From Oscillospiraceae bacterium (GTDB lineage: Bacteria > Bacillota > Clostridia > Oscillospirales > Oscillospiraceae), in the NCBI GenBank assembly GCA_015067435.1, contig SVMM01000005.1, positions 1 through 64,000 on the forward strand: a DNA stretch of 64,000 nt, read 5' to 3'. Under the pieces are notes generated by a model. That model saw only the letters and a list, made by a program, of their open reading frames with translations. It made no database searches and was not told the DNA's origin. Below, piece after piece: positions 1 through 7,589 of this stretch (position 1 is its first letter; each line of letters starts with the position of its first letter). A program made the position numbers and the translations under genes.

Positions 1-167
1 ACAACGAGACCAACATGACCTTCTCGGTGATTCTGGGCAAGCAGGACGAACTGAACGCGCAGCAGCTGCGTGACTTCTTTGGCGACGAGGCGAAGGTCGC
101 CGAGCTGAATCAGCGTCTGGACGCCTACGCGGAGGAGTATCTCAGCCAGATCATCCTTAACGGCTGA
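1..167 (+). CDS. C-terminal end of an unidentified protein (cut by window edge)
   Basis: An open frame enters from the left edge in frame 3 and stops at TGA 165-167, giving the last 54 residues of a protein. The end is charged and probably helical (QDELNAQQLRDFFG, then AEEYLSQIILNG at the terminus). A strong terminator follows 50 bases later, which supports this as a real gene end. I do not recognise the family from this fragment. Confidence 0.65.
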   Translation, partial: NETNMTFSVILGKQDELNAQQLRDFFGDEAKVAELNQRLDAYAEEYLSQIILNG

Positions 168-219
168 GCCGCCTGAGAAGCGGGAACCCAAAACTGCATA
201 TTCACGGGAATATCTGACG

Positions 220-258
220 AAATGCCTCAAAATCGCTGCGATTTTGAGGCATTTCTTT
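220..258 (+). terminator. Rho-independent terminator
   Basis: A perfect 16-bp stem (220-235 paired with 239-254) closes a 3-base loop and is followed by CTTTAT. It ends the gene entering from the left. The thioesterase gene on the opposite strand stops 50 bases downstream, so it may serve both directions. Confidence 0.85.
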
Positions 259-304
259 ATGTCCGGCGGGAAGCCGGAAGCGCACGTCGGGCCAAACGGC
301 GCGC

Positions 305-727
305 TCACTCCGGATCGGTGCAGAAGAACGTAAACTCCCCCGTCGCGGCAAGATAGCCGCTGTCGCCGCGAATTTCCACGCGGAACAGGCAGGTCCGGCG
401 CCCGCGGTGGACGAGCGTCGCCTCCGCCGTGATCGAACCCTCGGACACGGGGCTGATGAAGTGCATCGTGCCCGCCTGCGTCACGTAGGAGCGCCCGTCG
501 GTGTGCGCCGCGTGGCCGCAGGCGTTGTCCGCGATGGCGTAGAGCGCGCCGCCGTGGACGATGCCGCGCGCGTTGAGACTGTCGGGGTGCACCGCCATGC
601 GCATTACGGCGTGATCCCGCTCCGCGGAAACCAGATCGATCCGGTTGTGGCGCGTGAACGCGCTGTTGGCGGCCATGCGTTCCAGCTTTTCAAGGATTTC
701 CGCGTCGGCCATGTTTTGTTCGCTCAT
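305..727 (-). CDS. PaaI-family hotdog thioesterase
   Basis: 140 residues, the usual length for a single hotdog domain. The PaaI/YdiI signature GIVHGGALYAIADNACG lies near residues 54-70 and carries the HGG active-site loop. A C-terminal strand (FRVEIRGDSGYLAATGEFTFF) completes the fold. Members hydrolyse acyl- or aryl-CoA thioesters; the substrate cannot be read from sequence. The start at 727 follows a good AAGGAGC site. The DUF2130 gene ends 18 bases upstream on the same strand, so the two are probably co-transcribed, with no evident functional link. Confidence 0.9.
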   Translation of the reverse strand: MSEQNMADAEILEKLERMAANSAFTRHNRIDLVSAERDHAVMRMAVHPDSLNARGIVHGGALYAIADNACGHAAHTDGRSYVTQAGTMHFISPVSEGSITAEATLVHRGRRTCLFRVEIRGDSGYLAATGEFTFFCTDPE

Positions 728-745
728 ATCCTGCTCCTTCGATCC

Positions 746-1969
746 TCACTCGATTTTGACGCCCGCGTCGAGAAAGCGCTCGGTCATGGTCGGGTTGTTT
801 TTGACCAGTTTTTTGATGGTCAGATCCTCTGCCTTGCTGTTGGCGAGGCGGAGATTGTTCTCCGACGAGAGAAGCGCCTCCTTCGTCTTTTGCAGGTGCG
901 CGATGGTCTTGTCGATCTCGTCGATCGCCTCGCCGAAGCGGCGGCTCGCCAGCTCGTAGTTCTTGGCGAAGCGCTGCTTGAAGTCATTGAGCTGGGCGTT
1001 GAAGTTTTCCACGTCCATGTTCTGCTGCCGCACCAGCGCCAGCTCCTGCCGCGCGGCAAGGCTGCTCTGCGCCGCGTTGCGCAGCAGCGAGATGAGCGGG
1101 ATGAAGAACTGCGGACGGATGACGTACATCTTCGGATAGCGGTAGGACATGTCCACGATGCCGGCGTTGTAGTATTCGTTGTCGGATTCCAGCAGCGAAA
1201 CCAGCACGGCGTACTCGCACTTCTTGTCGGTTCTGTCCTTGTCCAGCTTCTTGAGGAAGTCCTCGTTCTTGTGCTTCGTGGCGGTCTCGTCCATCTCGTT
1301 TTTCATCTCGAACATGATCGAGATGTACTCCATGCCGCCCTCGTCATAATCGCGGAAGATGTAGTCGCCCTTGCTGCCGCCGCTGGCGTCGTTGTCCTTC
1401 TCGAAGTACGCCGCGGGGAACGCCGTGGTGCGCAGGCGGTTGAACTCGATCTCACAGTGCTGCTCCAGCGACTCGCCGACCATCTTGGTCGAGAGCTTCG
1501 TCTTCATGTCCTTGTAGAAGGCAATCTGCTCGTCCTTCTGGCGCAGGATGATCTCCTGCTCGCTGCGCGCCTGCTCCCGCTGGAGCGAGAAGTCGCTCTT
1601 CATCTTATCGATCTCCGCCGAAAGCGCCACGATCTGCTTGTCCTTCTCGGCTTCGGCGAGCTGCACGGAGCTTTTCTTCTCCTGCTCCGCCGATTGGAGC
1701 TGCGCGCGCAGCTCGGCGATGGTTTTGTCCTGCTTCTCCACCGCGTCGCGGACGGCGAGCTCCTTCGCCTGCTCCGCCGCCTTGAGCTGCGCGTGCAGAT
1801 CGGCGAGCGCCTTGTCCTTCACCGCTTCCGCCAGCTGCACCGCCGCCTTTGTCTGCGACTCGATCTCCTTGGAAAACTCCTTGTCGCGTACCTGCTTCAC
1901 GATGGCGGCGTAGCCCGCCTCGTCGATGGTGAACATCTCCCCGCACTTGGGGCACCTGATCTCCTGCAT
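746..1969 (-). CDS. DUF2130 family coiled-coil protein with zinc ribbon
   Basis: 407 residues. The N-terminus has a CPKC zinc-knuckle half (MQEIRCPKCGEMFTI). It is followed by a long Lys/Glu/Ala/Gln-rich coiled coil (roughly residues 25-150) and the conserved DUF2130 C-terminal domain with a predicted nuclease-like mixed fold (GDYIFRD, EMKNEMDET, YAVLVSLLE). Function is unestablished; resemblance of the C-terminal domain to restriction-nuclease-like folds is family-level inference. The start is preceded by GGAGGACGGG. It is the first gene of a two-gene minus-strand unit with the thioesterase. Confidence 0.88.
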   Translation of the reverse strand: MQEIRCPKCGEMFTIDEAGYAAIVKQVRDKEFSKEIESQTKAAVQLAEAVKDKALADLHAQLKAAEQAKELAVRDAVEKQDKTIAELRAQLQSAEQEKKSSVQLAEAEKDKQIVALSAEIDKMKSDFSLQREQARSEQEIILRQKDEQIAFYKDMKTKLSTKMVGESLEQHCEIEFNRLRTTAFPAAYFEKDNDASGGSKGDYIFRDYDEGGMEYISIMFEMKNEMDETATKHKNEDFLKKLDKDRTDKKCEYAVLVSLLESDNEYYNAGIVDMSYRYPKMYVIRPQFFIPLISLLRNAAQSSLAARQELALVRQQNMDVENFNAQLNDFKQRFAKNYELASRRFGEAIDEIDKTIAHLQKTKEALLSSENNLRLANSKAEDLTIKKLVKNNPTMTERFLDAGVKIE

Positions 1970-2135
1970 ATCCCGTCCTCCGTTCCCGAATTCGCCGCTC
2001 CGGCGATTTTCTTTGCCGCCAGTGTAGCAGATTCGCGCCGAACAGGGAAGAATGATCGCGCCCGCGCACCCTGCATTTCGTCCGTTGGCACAATTCTGAC
2101 GCGTGATTCGCCGACTTTTTTGACGGTTTTCGCCG

Positions 2136-2167
2136 TTGACTTACCCCGCGTATTGTGGTTTTATACT
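2136..2167 (+). promoter_or_regulatory. Putative promoter of the lysine operon
   Basis: TATACT at 2162-2167 lies just upstream of the lysine aptamer. The nearest good -35, TTGACT at 2136-2141, is 20 bases away, longer than ideal, so the exact -35 is uncertain. Position relative to the aptamer is right. Confidence 0.5.
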
Positions 2168-2181
2168 GTTAACTGAATATT

Positions 2182-2337
2182 GCAATGAAAGGATAGAGGC
2201 GCGGTCGATCAAGAGTACCGCGGATGAAAGGCGTCGCAAAGCCGTTGTCCGCGCGAAAGGGGTCGCCGCCGAAGGCAGGAGGCTGCGAAACCTGCCTGGG
2301 CAATTGGAGAACATCCAATTGACTGTCGCATTTTGCG
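2182..2337 (+). promoter_or_regulatory. Lysine riboswitch (L box) aptamer
   Basis: The conserved core blocks of the lysine aptamer appear in order: AGAGGCGCG (2195-2203), AAGAGTACCG (2211-2220), GAAAGG, CGCCGAAGG near 2270, and the CCTGCCTGGGCAA segment near 2291. A hairpin with ATTGGAGAACATCCAAT follows. The 3' segment GCATTTTGC can pair with GCAATG at the 5' end as P1. A terminator follows and dapA is next, the classical arrangement in which lysine binding favours termination before lysine-biosynthesis genes. Recognition is by motif; a covariance-model search was not possible. Confidence 0.9.
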
Positions 2338-2436
2338 GAGAGCTATGTATTGATTGCGGAGCTTTTCTTCCCGGGCCTTACGGCGTCCGCGGGGATATTG
2401 TACGACTTGGGGGGGGAAAGCAGGATTTCCGAATTG

Positions 2437-2475
2437 ACACAGCCGGGGCAAATTGCGTTCCGGCTGTGTTTTTTC
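2437..2475 (+). terminator. Riboswitch-controlled terminator before dapA
   Basis: A 10-bp stem (ACACAGCCGG 2437-2446 with CCGGCTGTGT 2460-2469) is followed by a run of T. It sits between the lysine aptamer and dapA and is the expected OFF-state expression platform. Confidence 0.9.
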
Positions 2476-2533
2476 AGTATGTGCCTGATTTGCAGTAGTC
2501 AGAAAATTGAACTGTGAAAAGGAGCACGAAACC

Positions 2534-3421
2534 ATGAGCAGCGAACTGATTTTCCGCGGCGTAGCGACCGCACTCATCACCCCCCTGAACGCCTCCGGCG
2601 TCGATTACGCAAATCTGGACAGGGTCATCGACTGGCAGATCGAGCAGGGGATCAACGCCCTCGTGATCGCGGGCACCACCGGCGAGGGCTCGACGCTGAC
2701 GGACGAGGAGCACCGCGCCGTCGTCAAGCACAGCGTCGAGCGCGTCGCGGGGCGTGTGCCGGTCATCGCGGGCACCGGCTCCAACGACACCGCGTACGCC
2801 GTCAGCCTGACGCGCTACTGCTGCGACGTCGGCGCGGACGCGATGCTCGTCGTGACGCCGTACTACAACAAGGCAACGCAAAACGGCCTGATCGCCATGT
2901 ACAACATGATCGCCGACGCCTCCACGAAGCCGATCATCCTCTACAACGTTCCCTCGCGCACCGGCGTCGGCATCGAGCCGTCGACCTACGCGGCGCTGGC
3001 GGACCATCCGAACATCGTCGCCATCAAGGAGGCGAACGGCAACATCTCCAAGATCGTCGAGGCGGCGGCGCTCGTGGGGGACAAGCTCACGATCTACTCC
3101 GGCAACGACGACCAGATCGTCCCCATCCTCGCCATGGGCGGGCAGGGCGTCATCTCGGTGCTCTCCAACGTCGCGCCGAAGCTGACCATGGAGATCTGCG
3201 AGCGCTGGTTCCGCGGCGACACGGCGGGCGCGGCGCAGCTCCAGTGCGAGATGCTGCCGCTCATCCAGGCGCTGTTCTGCGAGGTGAACCCCATCCCCGT
3301 CAAGGCGGGCATGGCGGCGCTCGGCTGGTGCGAGAACTATCTGCGCCTGCCGCTGACGCCGATGGAGCCGGAGCACGAGGCGAGGCTGCTCGCGCTGATG
3401 CGCCGGCATCAGCTGCTGTAA
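2534..3421 (+). CDS. dapA: 4-hydroxy-tetrahydrodipicolinate synthase
   Basis: Condenses pyruvate with aspartate semialdehyde, the first committed step to diaminopimelate and lysine. 295 residues, normal length. Motifs: GTTGEGSTL pyruvate/loop, TPYYNKATQNG, LYNVPSRTG, and VAIKEANGN with the Schiff-base lysine. The open frame extends upstream, but ATG 2534 is preferred because AAAAGGAG lies 9 bases before it and the protein then begins MSSELIFRG like its family. First gene of dapA-dapB-ddh-lysA, directly under the lysine riboswitch. Confidence 0.97.
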   Translation: MSSELIFRGVATALITPLNASGVDYANLDRVIDWQIEQGINALVIAGTTGEGSTLTDEEHRAVVKHSVERVAGRVPVIAGTGSNDTAYAVSLTRYCCDVGADAMLVVTPYYNKATQNGLIAMYNMIADASTKPIILYNVPSRTGVGIEPSTYAALADHPNIVAIKEANGNISKIVEAAALVGDKLTIYSGNDDQIVPILAMGGQGVISVLSNVAPKLTMEICERWFRGDTAGAAQLQCEMLPLIQALFCEVNPIPVKAGMAALGWCENYLRLPLTPMEPEHEARLLALMRRHQLL

Positions 3422-3433
3422 GAGGAGAGAGAC

Positions 3434-4180
3434 ATGAGGATATTGGTAAGCGGCCTCGGCGGCGCCATGGGGCGCGAGGTGGCGCGGCTGGCGCAGTCGG
3501 GTTATGCCGGCGCGGAGCTTGCCGGCGGCGTCAGCCCGCACGGCTGCGGCGATTTCGGCGTTCCCTGCGCGGCGGATTTTGACGGGGCGGTCACGGACGT
3601 CGACTGCGTGGTGGATTTCTCCCACCACAGCGCGACGGCGGAGCTGCTGCGCTTCGTCCGCGCACACCGCCTGCCGCTCGTGCTGGCGACGACGGGCCAC
3701 ACGGAGGAGGAAAAGGCCGCGATCCGCGCGGCGGCGGACGAGGTGCCGCTGTTCTTCTCCGCCAACTGCTCGCTCGGCGTGGCGCTGCTCATCGAGCTGG
3801 CGAAGAAGACCGCGGCGATGATGCCGGACGCGGAGATCGAGATCATCGAAAAGCACCACGACCGCAAGCTGGACGCACCCAGCGGCACGGCGCTCGCCAT
3901 CGCGGACGCCATCCGCACGGTGCGTCCGGCGGCGACGGCGCACACGGGGCGCAGCGGCCACGGCAAGCGCACGCCGGACGAGATCGGCATCCACGCCGTG
4001 CGCATGGGCAGCATCGTCGGCGAGCACGAGGTCATGATCGGCACGGCGAGCCAGACGATCACGCTCAAGCATGAGGCGCACAGCCGCGCGCTCTTCGCCG
4101 AGGGCGCGCTGACCGCGGCGGCGTTTTTGCAGGGCAAGGGCGCCGGCCTCTACGGCATGGAATCCATGATCGCGCTGTGA
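3434..4180 (+). CDS. dapB: 4-hydroxy-tetrahydrodipicolinate reductase
   Basis: NAD(P)H-dependent second step of the diaminopimelate pathway. 248 residues. The Rossmann motif GLGGAMGREV is at the N-terminus. The family signature EIIEKHHDRKLDAPSGTA (near residues 134-151) has the catalytic His-His and Lys and the substrate-binding SGT. 12 bases separate it from dapA and GAGGAGAG precedes the ATG, so it belongs to the same operon. Confidence 0.97.
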   Translation: MRILVSGLGGAMGREVARLAQSGYAGAELAGGVSPHGCGDFGVPCAADFDGAVTDVDCVVDFSHHSATAELLRFVRAHRLPLVLATTGHTEEEKAAIRAAADEVPLFFSANCSLGVALLIELAKKTAAMMPDAEIEIIEKHHDRKLDAPSGTALAIADAIRTVRPAATAHTGRSGHGKRTPDEIGIHAVRMGSIVGEHEVMIGTASQTITLKHEAHSRALFAEGALTAAAFLQGKGAGLYGMESMIAL

Positions 4181-4252
4181 GCGCGATCCGCGCCGGTTCG
4201 CCCGCCGCCCGCGCGGCGGCGCGCATCCAACTTTTCGGGAGGACAACGATTG

Positions 4253-5230
4253 ATGAAACTTGCCATTTACGGTTACGGAAACATCGGGCGCGGCGTGGAG
4301 TGCGCCGTCGCCCAGAACCCCGACGCGGAGCTGACCGGCGTCTTCACGCGCCGAGACAGCGCGCAGGTGCACACACAGTCCGGCGCGCCGGTCTTCGCGG
4401 CGTCGGAGCTGGACGCCCACGCGGGCGAGATCGACGTATTGATCGTCTGCGGCGGCAGCGCCACCGATCTGCCGGAGATGACGCCGGCGCTGGCGCGCAA
4501 GTGCAATGTCGTGGACAGCTTCGACACCCACGCGCGCATTCCGGAGCACTTTGCAAACGTGGACGCCGCAGCACGGGAGAGCGGGCACGTCGCGCTGATT
4601 TCCGGCGGCTGGGACCCCGGCATGTTCTCGCTCGCCCGCCTCTACGGCTCCGTCATCCTGCCGGAGGGGAAGGACTACACCTTCTGGGGCCGCGGCGTCA
4701 GCCAGGGGCACAGCGACGCGGTGCGCCGCATCCCGGGTGTCGCCGACGCGCGGCAGTACACCATCCCGCTGAGTGAGGCGCTGGACGCGGTGCGCAGCGG
4801 TTCGATGCCGGAGCTGACGACGCGCCAGAAGCACCGCCGCGAGGTCTACGTCGTCGCCGAGGACGGCGCGGACAAGGCGGCCATCGAGCGCGCCATCGTC
4901 ACCATGCCCAACTACTTCGACGAGTACGACACGACGGTGACGTTCATCACCGCGGAGGAGATGAAGCGCGACCACGCGGAGCTGCCCCACGGCGGCTTCG
5001 TGTTCCGCACGGGCAGGACCGGACGGAACCGCGAACACAGCCATACGATCGAATACCGCCTGTCGCTGGACTCGAACCCGGAGTTCACCGCCGGCGTGCT
5101 GCTCGCGCTCGCGCGCGCCGTCGACAGGATGGCGAAGCGCGGCGACAGAGGCTGCAAAACGGTGTTCGACGTCGCGCCCGCCGATCTGTCGCCGCTTTCG
5201 GGCGAGGAGCTGCGCGCGCACATGCTGTAA
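4253..5230 (+). CDS. ddh: meso-diaminopimelate D-dehydrogenase
   Basis: NADPH-dependent reductive amination of tetrahydrodipicolinate straight to meso-diaminopimelate, bypassing the acylated intermediates and epimerase. 325 residues. YGYGNIGRGVE opens the Rossmann fold; FTRRD follows beta-2 where NADPH specificity lies; SGGWDPGMFS and WGRGVSQGHSDAVRRI are typical Ddh segments. ATG 4253 is taken over an in-frame TTG at 4250 because GGGAGG ends 10 bases before it. Lies between dapB and lysA, so the operon encodes every step from aspartate semialdehyde to lysine. Confidence 0.95.
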   Translation: MKLAIYGYGNIGRGVECAVAQNPDAELTGVFTRRDSAQVHTQSGAPVFAASELDAHAGEIDVLIVCGGSATDLPEMTPALARKCNVVDSFDTHARIPEHFANVDAAARESGHVALISGGWDPGMFSLARLYGSVILPEGKDYTFWGRGVSQGHSDAVRRIPGVADARQYTIPLSEALDAVRSGSMPELTTRQKHRREVYVVAEDGADKAAIERAIVTMPNYFDEYDTTVTFITAEEMKRDHAELPHGGFVFRTGRTGRNREHSHTIEYRLSLDSNPEFTAGVLLALARAVDRMAKRGDRGCKTVFDVAPADLSPLSGEELRAHML

Positions 5231-5249
5231 GGGATAAGGGGAGAGCGGA

Positions 5250-6551
5250 ATGTTCATCTGTGACAACCTCGGCGCCAATGCCGACGGACACCTGACCTTT
5301 GCCGGACAGGATACCGCCGCCCTCGCCGCGCGATACGGCACGCCGCTGTACCTCATGGACGAGGCGCGCGTGCGGCACAACTGCCGCGTCTACCGGGACG
5401 CGATGCGCGCGCATTTTGCCGCGGGCTCCCGCCCGCTCTACGCGGGCAAGGCGAACTGCTTCGCGCAGCTCTACCGCATCATGGCGGAGGAGGACATGGG
5501 CGTGGACGTGGTGTCCTGCGGTGAGATCCGCACGGCGGAAAAGGCGGGCTATGACCTCGCGAACGCCTATTTTCACGGCAACTGCAAGACCGACGCGGAT
5601 ATCGCTTGCGCCATGGCGCGCGGCGTCGGATATTTCGTGGCGGACAACGCCGACGAGCTTGCCGCCATCGAGGCGGAGGCGGCGCGGCGCGGCGTCCGGC
5701 AGAAGGTGCTGCTGCGCCTGACGCCGGGCATCGACACCCACACCTATGAGGCGGTGAACACCGGCAGGGTGGACAGCAAATTCGGCGCCGCCATCGAGAC
5801 GGGACAGGCGGCGGAGCTGACCGCGCTTGCGCTCCGGCAGGCGCATATCGAGCTGACCGGCTTCCACTGCCACGTCGGCTCGCAGGTGTTCGCCGAGGAC
5901 GTGTTCGAGCGCGCCGCCGTCGTCATGCTGGAGTTCATCGCGGCGATGCGCGACGCGCACGGTTACACGGCACAGCAGCTCGACCTCGGCGGCGGCTACG
6001 GCGTGCGCTATGTGGCGGACGACCCCGTGCTCGACATCGGGGAGAAGATCGCGAGCGTGGCGGCGGCGGTGCACGCCGCCTGCGCGCGGCTGAACATCCC
6101 CGAGCCGGCGATCCTGCTCGAGCCCGGGCGCAGCATCGTCGCCGACGCGGGACTGACGCTCTACACCGTCGGCGCGGTCAAGCGCATCCCCGGCTACAAG
6201 AACTACGTCGCCGTCGACGGCGGCATGGGCGACAACCCGCGCTTCGCACTCTATAAATCGCGCTACACCGTGCTGCCCGCGGGCAGGATGGACGCGCCGC
6301 GCCCGCTTGATTGCTCCGTCGTGGGCCGCTGCTGCGAGAGCGGGGACATCATTCAGGAGAACGTGCCCATGCCGGAGGACATCCGCCGGGGCGATCTGGT
6401 CGCGGTGTGCACGACCGGCGCGTACAACTACTCCATGGCGTCGAACTACAACCGCGTCCCGCGCCCGCCCATCGTCATGCTGCGCGGCGACGAGAGCTTT
6501 GTCGCCGTTCGGCGCGAGACGTTTGACGATCTGTGCGCGCTCGACGCGTGA
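5250..6551 (+). CDS. lysA: Diaminopimelate decarboxylase
   Basis: PLP-dependent last step of lysine synthesis. 433 residues, fold-type III. The PLP lysine is in PLYAGKANCF, the barrel motif is HCHVGSQ, the phosphate/substrate motif is EPGRSIVADAG, and the catalytic cysteine from the partner subunit is in GRCCESGDII. Starts 19 bases after ddh with GGGGAGAG upstream. It ends the operon; a strong terminator follows. Confidence 0.97.
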   Translation: MFICDNLGANADGHLTFAGQDTAALAARYGTPLYLMDEARVRHNCRVYRDAMRAHFAAGSRPLYAGKANCFAQLYRIMAEEDMGVDVVSCGEIRTAEKAGYDLANAYFHGNCKTDADIACAMARGVGYFVADNADELAAIEAEAARRGVRQKVLLRLTPGIDTHTYEAVNTGRVDSKFGAAIETGQAAELTALALRQAHIELTGFHCHVGSQVFAEDVFERAAVVMLEFIAAMRDAHGYTAQQLDLGGGYGVRYVADDPVLDIGEKIASVAAAVHAACARLNIPEPAILLEPGRSIVADAGLTLYTVGAVKRIPGYKNYVAVDGGMGDNPRFALYKSRYTVLPAGRMDAPRPLDCSVVGRCCESGDIIQENVPMPEDIRRGDLVAVCTTGAYNYSMASNYNRVPRPPIVMLRGDESFVAVRRETFDDLCALDA

Positions 6552-6599
6552 ACGCGGGAACAGAAAACACTCCTGCCGCGTCGCGGCGGGGACAATACG

Positions 6600-6636
6600 G
6601 GCAGCTGTTCGGATGATTCCGGACAGCTGCCTTTTT
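6600..6636 (+). terminator. Terminator of the lysine operon
   Basis: A 13-bp stem with one G-U pair (6600-6612 with 6619-6631) closes a 6-base loop, followed by TTTTT. Confidence 0.9.
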
Positions 6637-6701
6637 GCGCCGCGCACCGTCTGCGCCGCCGGTTTCCTCCGCAGATCGCATTGGCGCAATCATTTTCCTG
6701 C

Positions 6702-6730
6702 TTGCCACCGCGCCCCTTTTTGGCTATAAT
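6702..6730 (+). promoter_or_regulatory. SigA-type promoter for the HAD gene
   Basis: TTGCCA (6702-6707), 17-base spacer, TATAAT (6725-6730), about 66 bases before the HAD start codon. Confidence 0.75.
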
Positions 6731-6796
6731 TGAGCCGGACTGATTGCCGCCCGACGGTTCGCGGGACAAAAACCGGGCGCGGGGAGGATGAGGGAT

Positions 6797-7519
6797 ATGC
6801 CCGTCAAAATGGTGATGTTCGATCTGGACGGAACGCTGCTTCCGATGGATATGGACGAGTTTACGACCGGATATTTCAAAATGCTGGCGAAGAAGGCGGC
6901 GCCGCGCGGGTATGAGCCGCAGTCGCTCGTCAAGGCCATCTGGCACGGCACGGCGGCGATGGTGCGAAACGACGGAACGTGCAAAAACGAGGACGCATTC
7001 TGGAAGGATTTTTCCGCCACGTACGGGGAAAAGGTGCTGAACGACAGGCCCCTGTTCGAGGAATTCTACGCCAACGAGTTCGGCGCGGCGAAGCAGTTTT
7101 GCGGCTTCAATCCCAAGGCGGCGGAGACCGTCCGTGCGCTGCGGGAAAAGGGATTGCGCGTCGCGCTGGCGACCAACCCGCTCTTCCCGAGCGTCGCCAC
7201 GGAGCAGCGCATCCGCTGGGCGGGGCTGGAGCCGGAGGATTTTGAGTTTTTCACCACCTATGAGAACATCGGCTACTGCAAGCCGAACCCGGACTATTAC
7301 CGCGAGCTCCTCGACTGGGCGGGCCTGACGGGCGGAGAGTGCCTGATGGTCGGCAACGACGTGGGAGAGGACATGGTCGCCGCCGCGCTCGGCATGAAGG
7401 TCTTTCTGCTGACGGACTGCCTCATCAACAAGGCGGGGGCGGACATCGAACAGTACCCGCACGGGAGCTTTGACGCGCTGAACGAATATGTCGCGCGGCT
7501 GACGGGAGCGGAGAGCTGA
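6797..7519 (+). CDS. HAD-superfamily hydrolase
   Basis: 240 residues. HAD motif I is FDLDGTLLPMD near residue 7, motif II ALATNP near residue 120, and the C-terminal acidic motif LMVGNDVGEDMVAA completes the active site. The cap sits between motifs I and II (type C1). Phosphatase or phosphoglycolate-like activity is plausible but the substrate is unknown. ATG 6797 is chosen over ATG 6788 because GGGGAGG (6781-6787) abuts the latter and is 9 bases from the former. Confidence 0.9.
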   Translation: MPVKMVMFDLDGTLLPMDMDEFTTGYFKMLAKKAAPRGYEPQSLVKAIWHGTAAMVRNDGTCKNEDAFWKDFSATYGEKVLNDRPLFEEFYANEFGAAKQFCGFNPKAAETVRALREKGLRVALATNPLFPSVATEQRIRWAGLEPEDFEFFTTYENIGYCKPNPDYYRELLDWAGLTGGECLMVGNDVGEDMVAAALGMKVFLLTDCLINKAGADIEQYPHGSFDALNEYVARLTGAES

Positions 7520-7589
7520 TTTTCGGCGACGGGCGCGCCGGAATACGGATAAAAAGCAACAGGCAAATGATGACAGGGAGGAGATCGGC

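Noticed and set aside
2474-5380. A 968-codon minus-strand open frame across dapA-dapB-ddh
   Set aside because: It is antisense to four well-conserved genes, is dominated by Arg, Ala, His and Val, and has no motif. High G+C leaves few stop codons in this frame.
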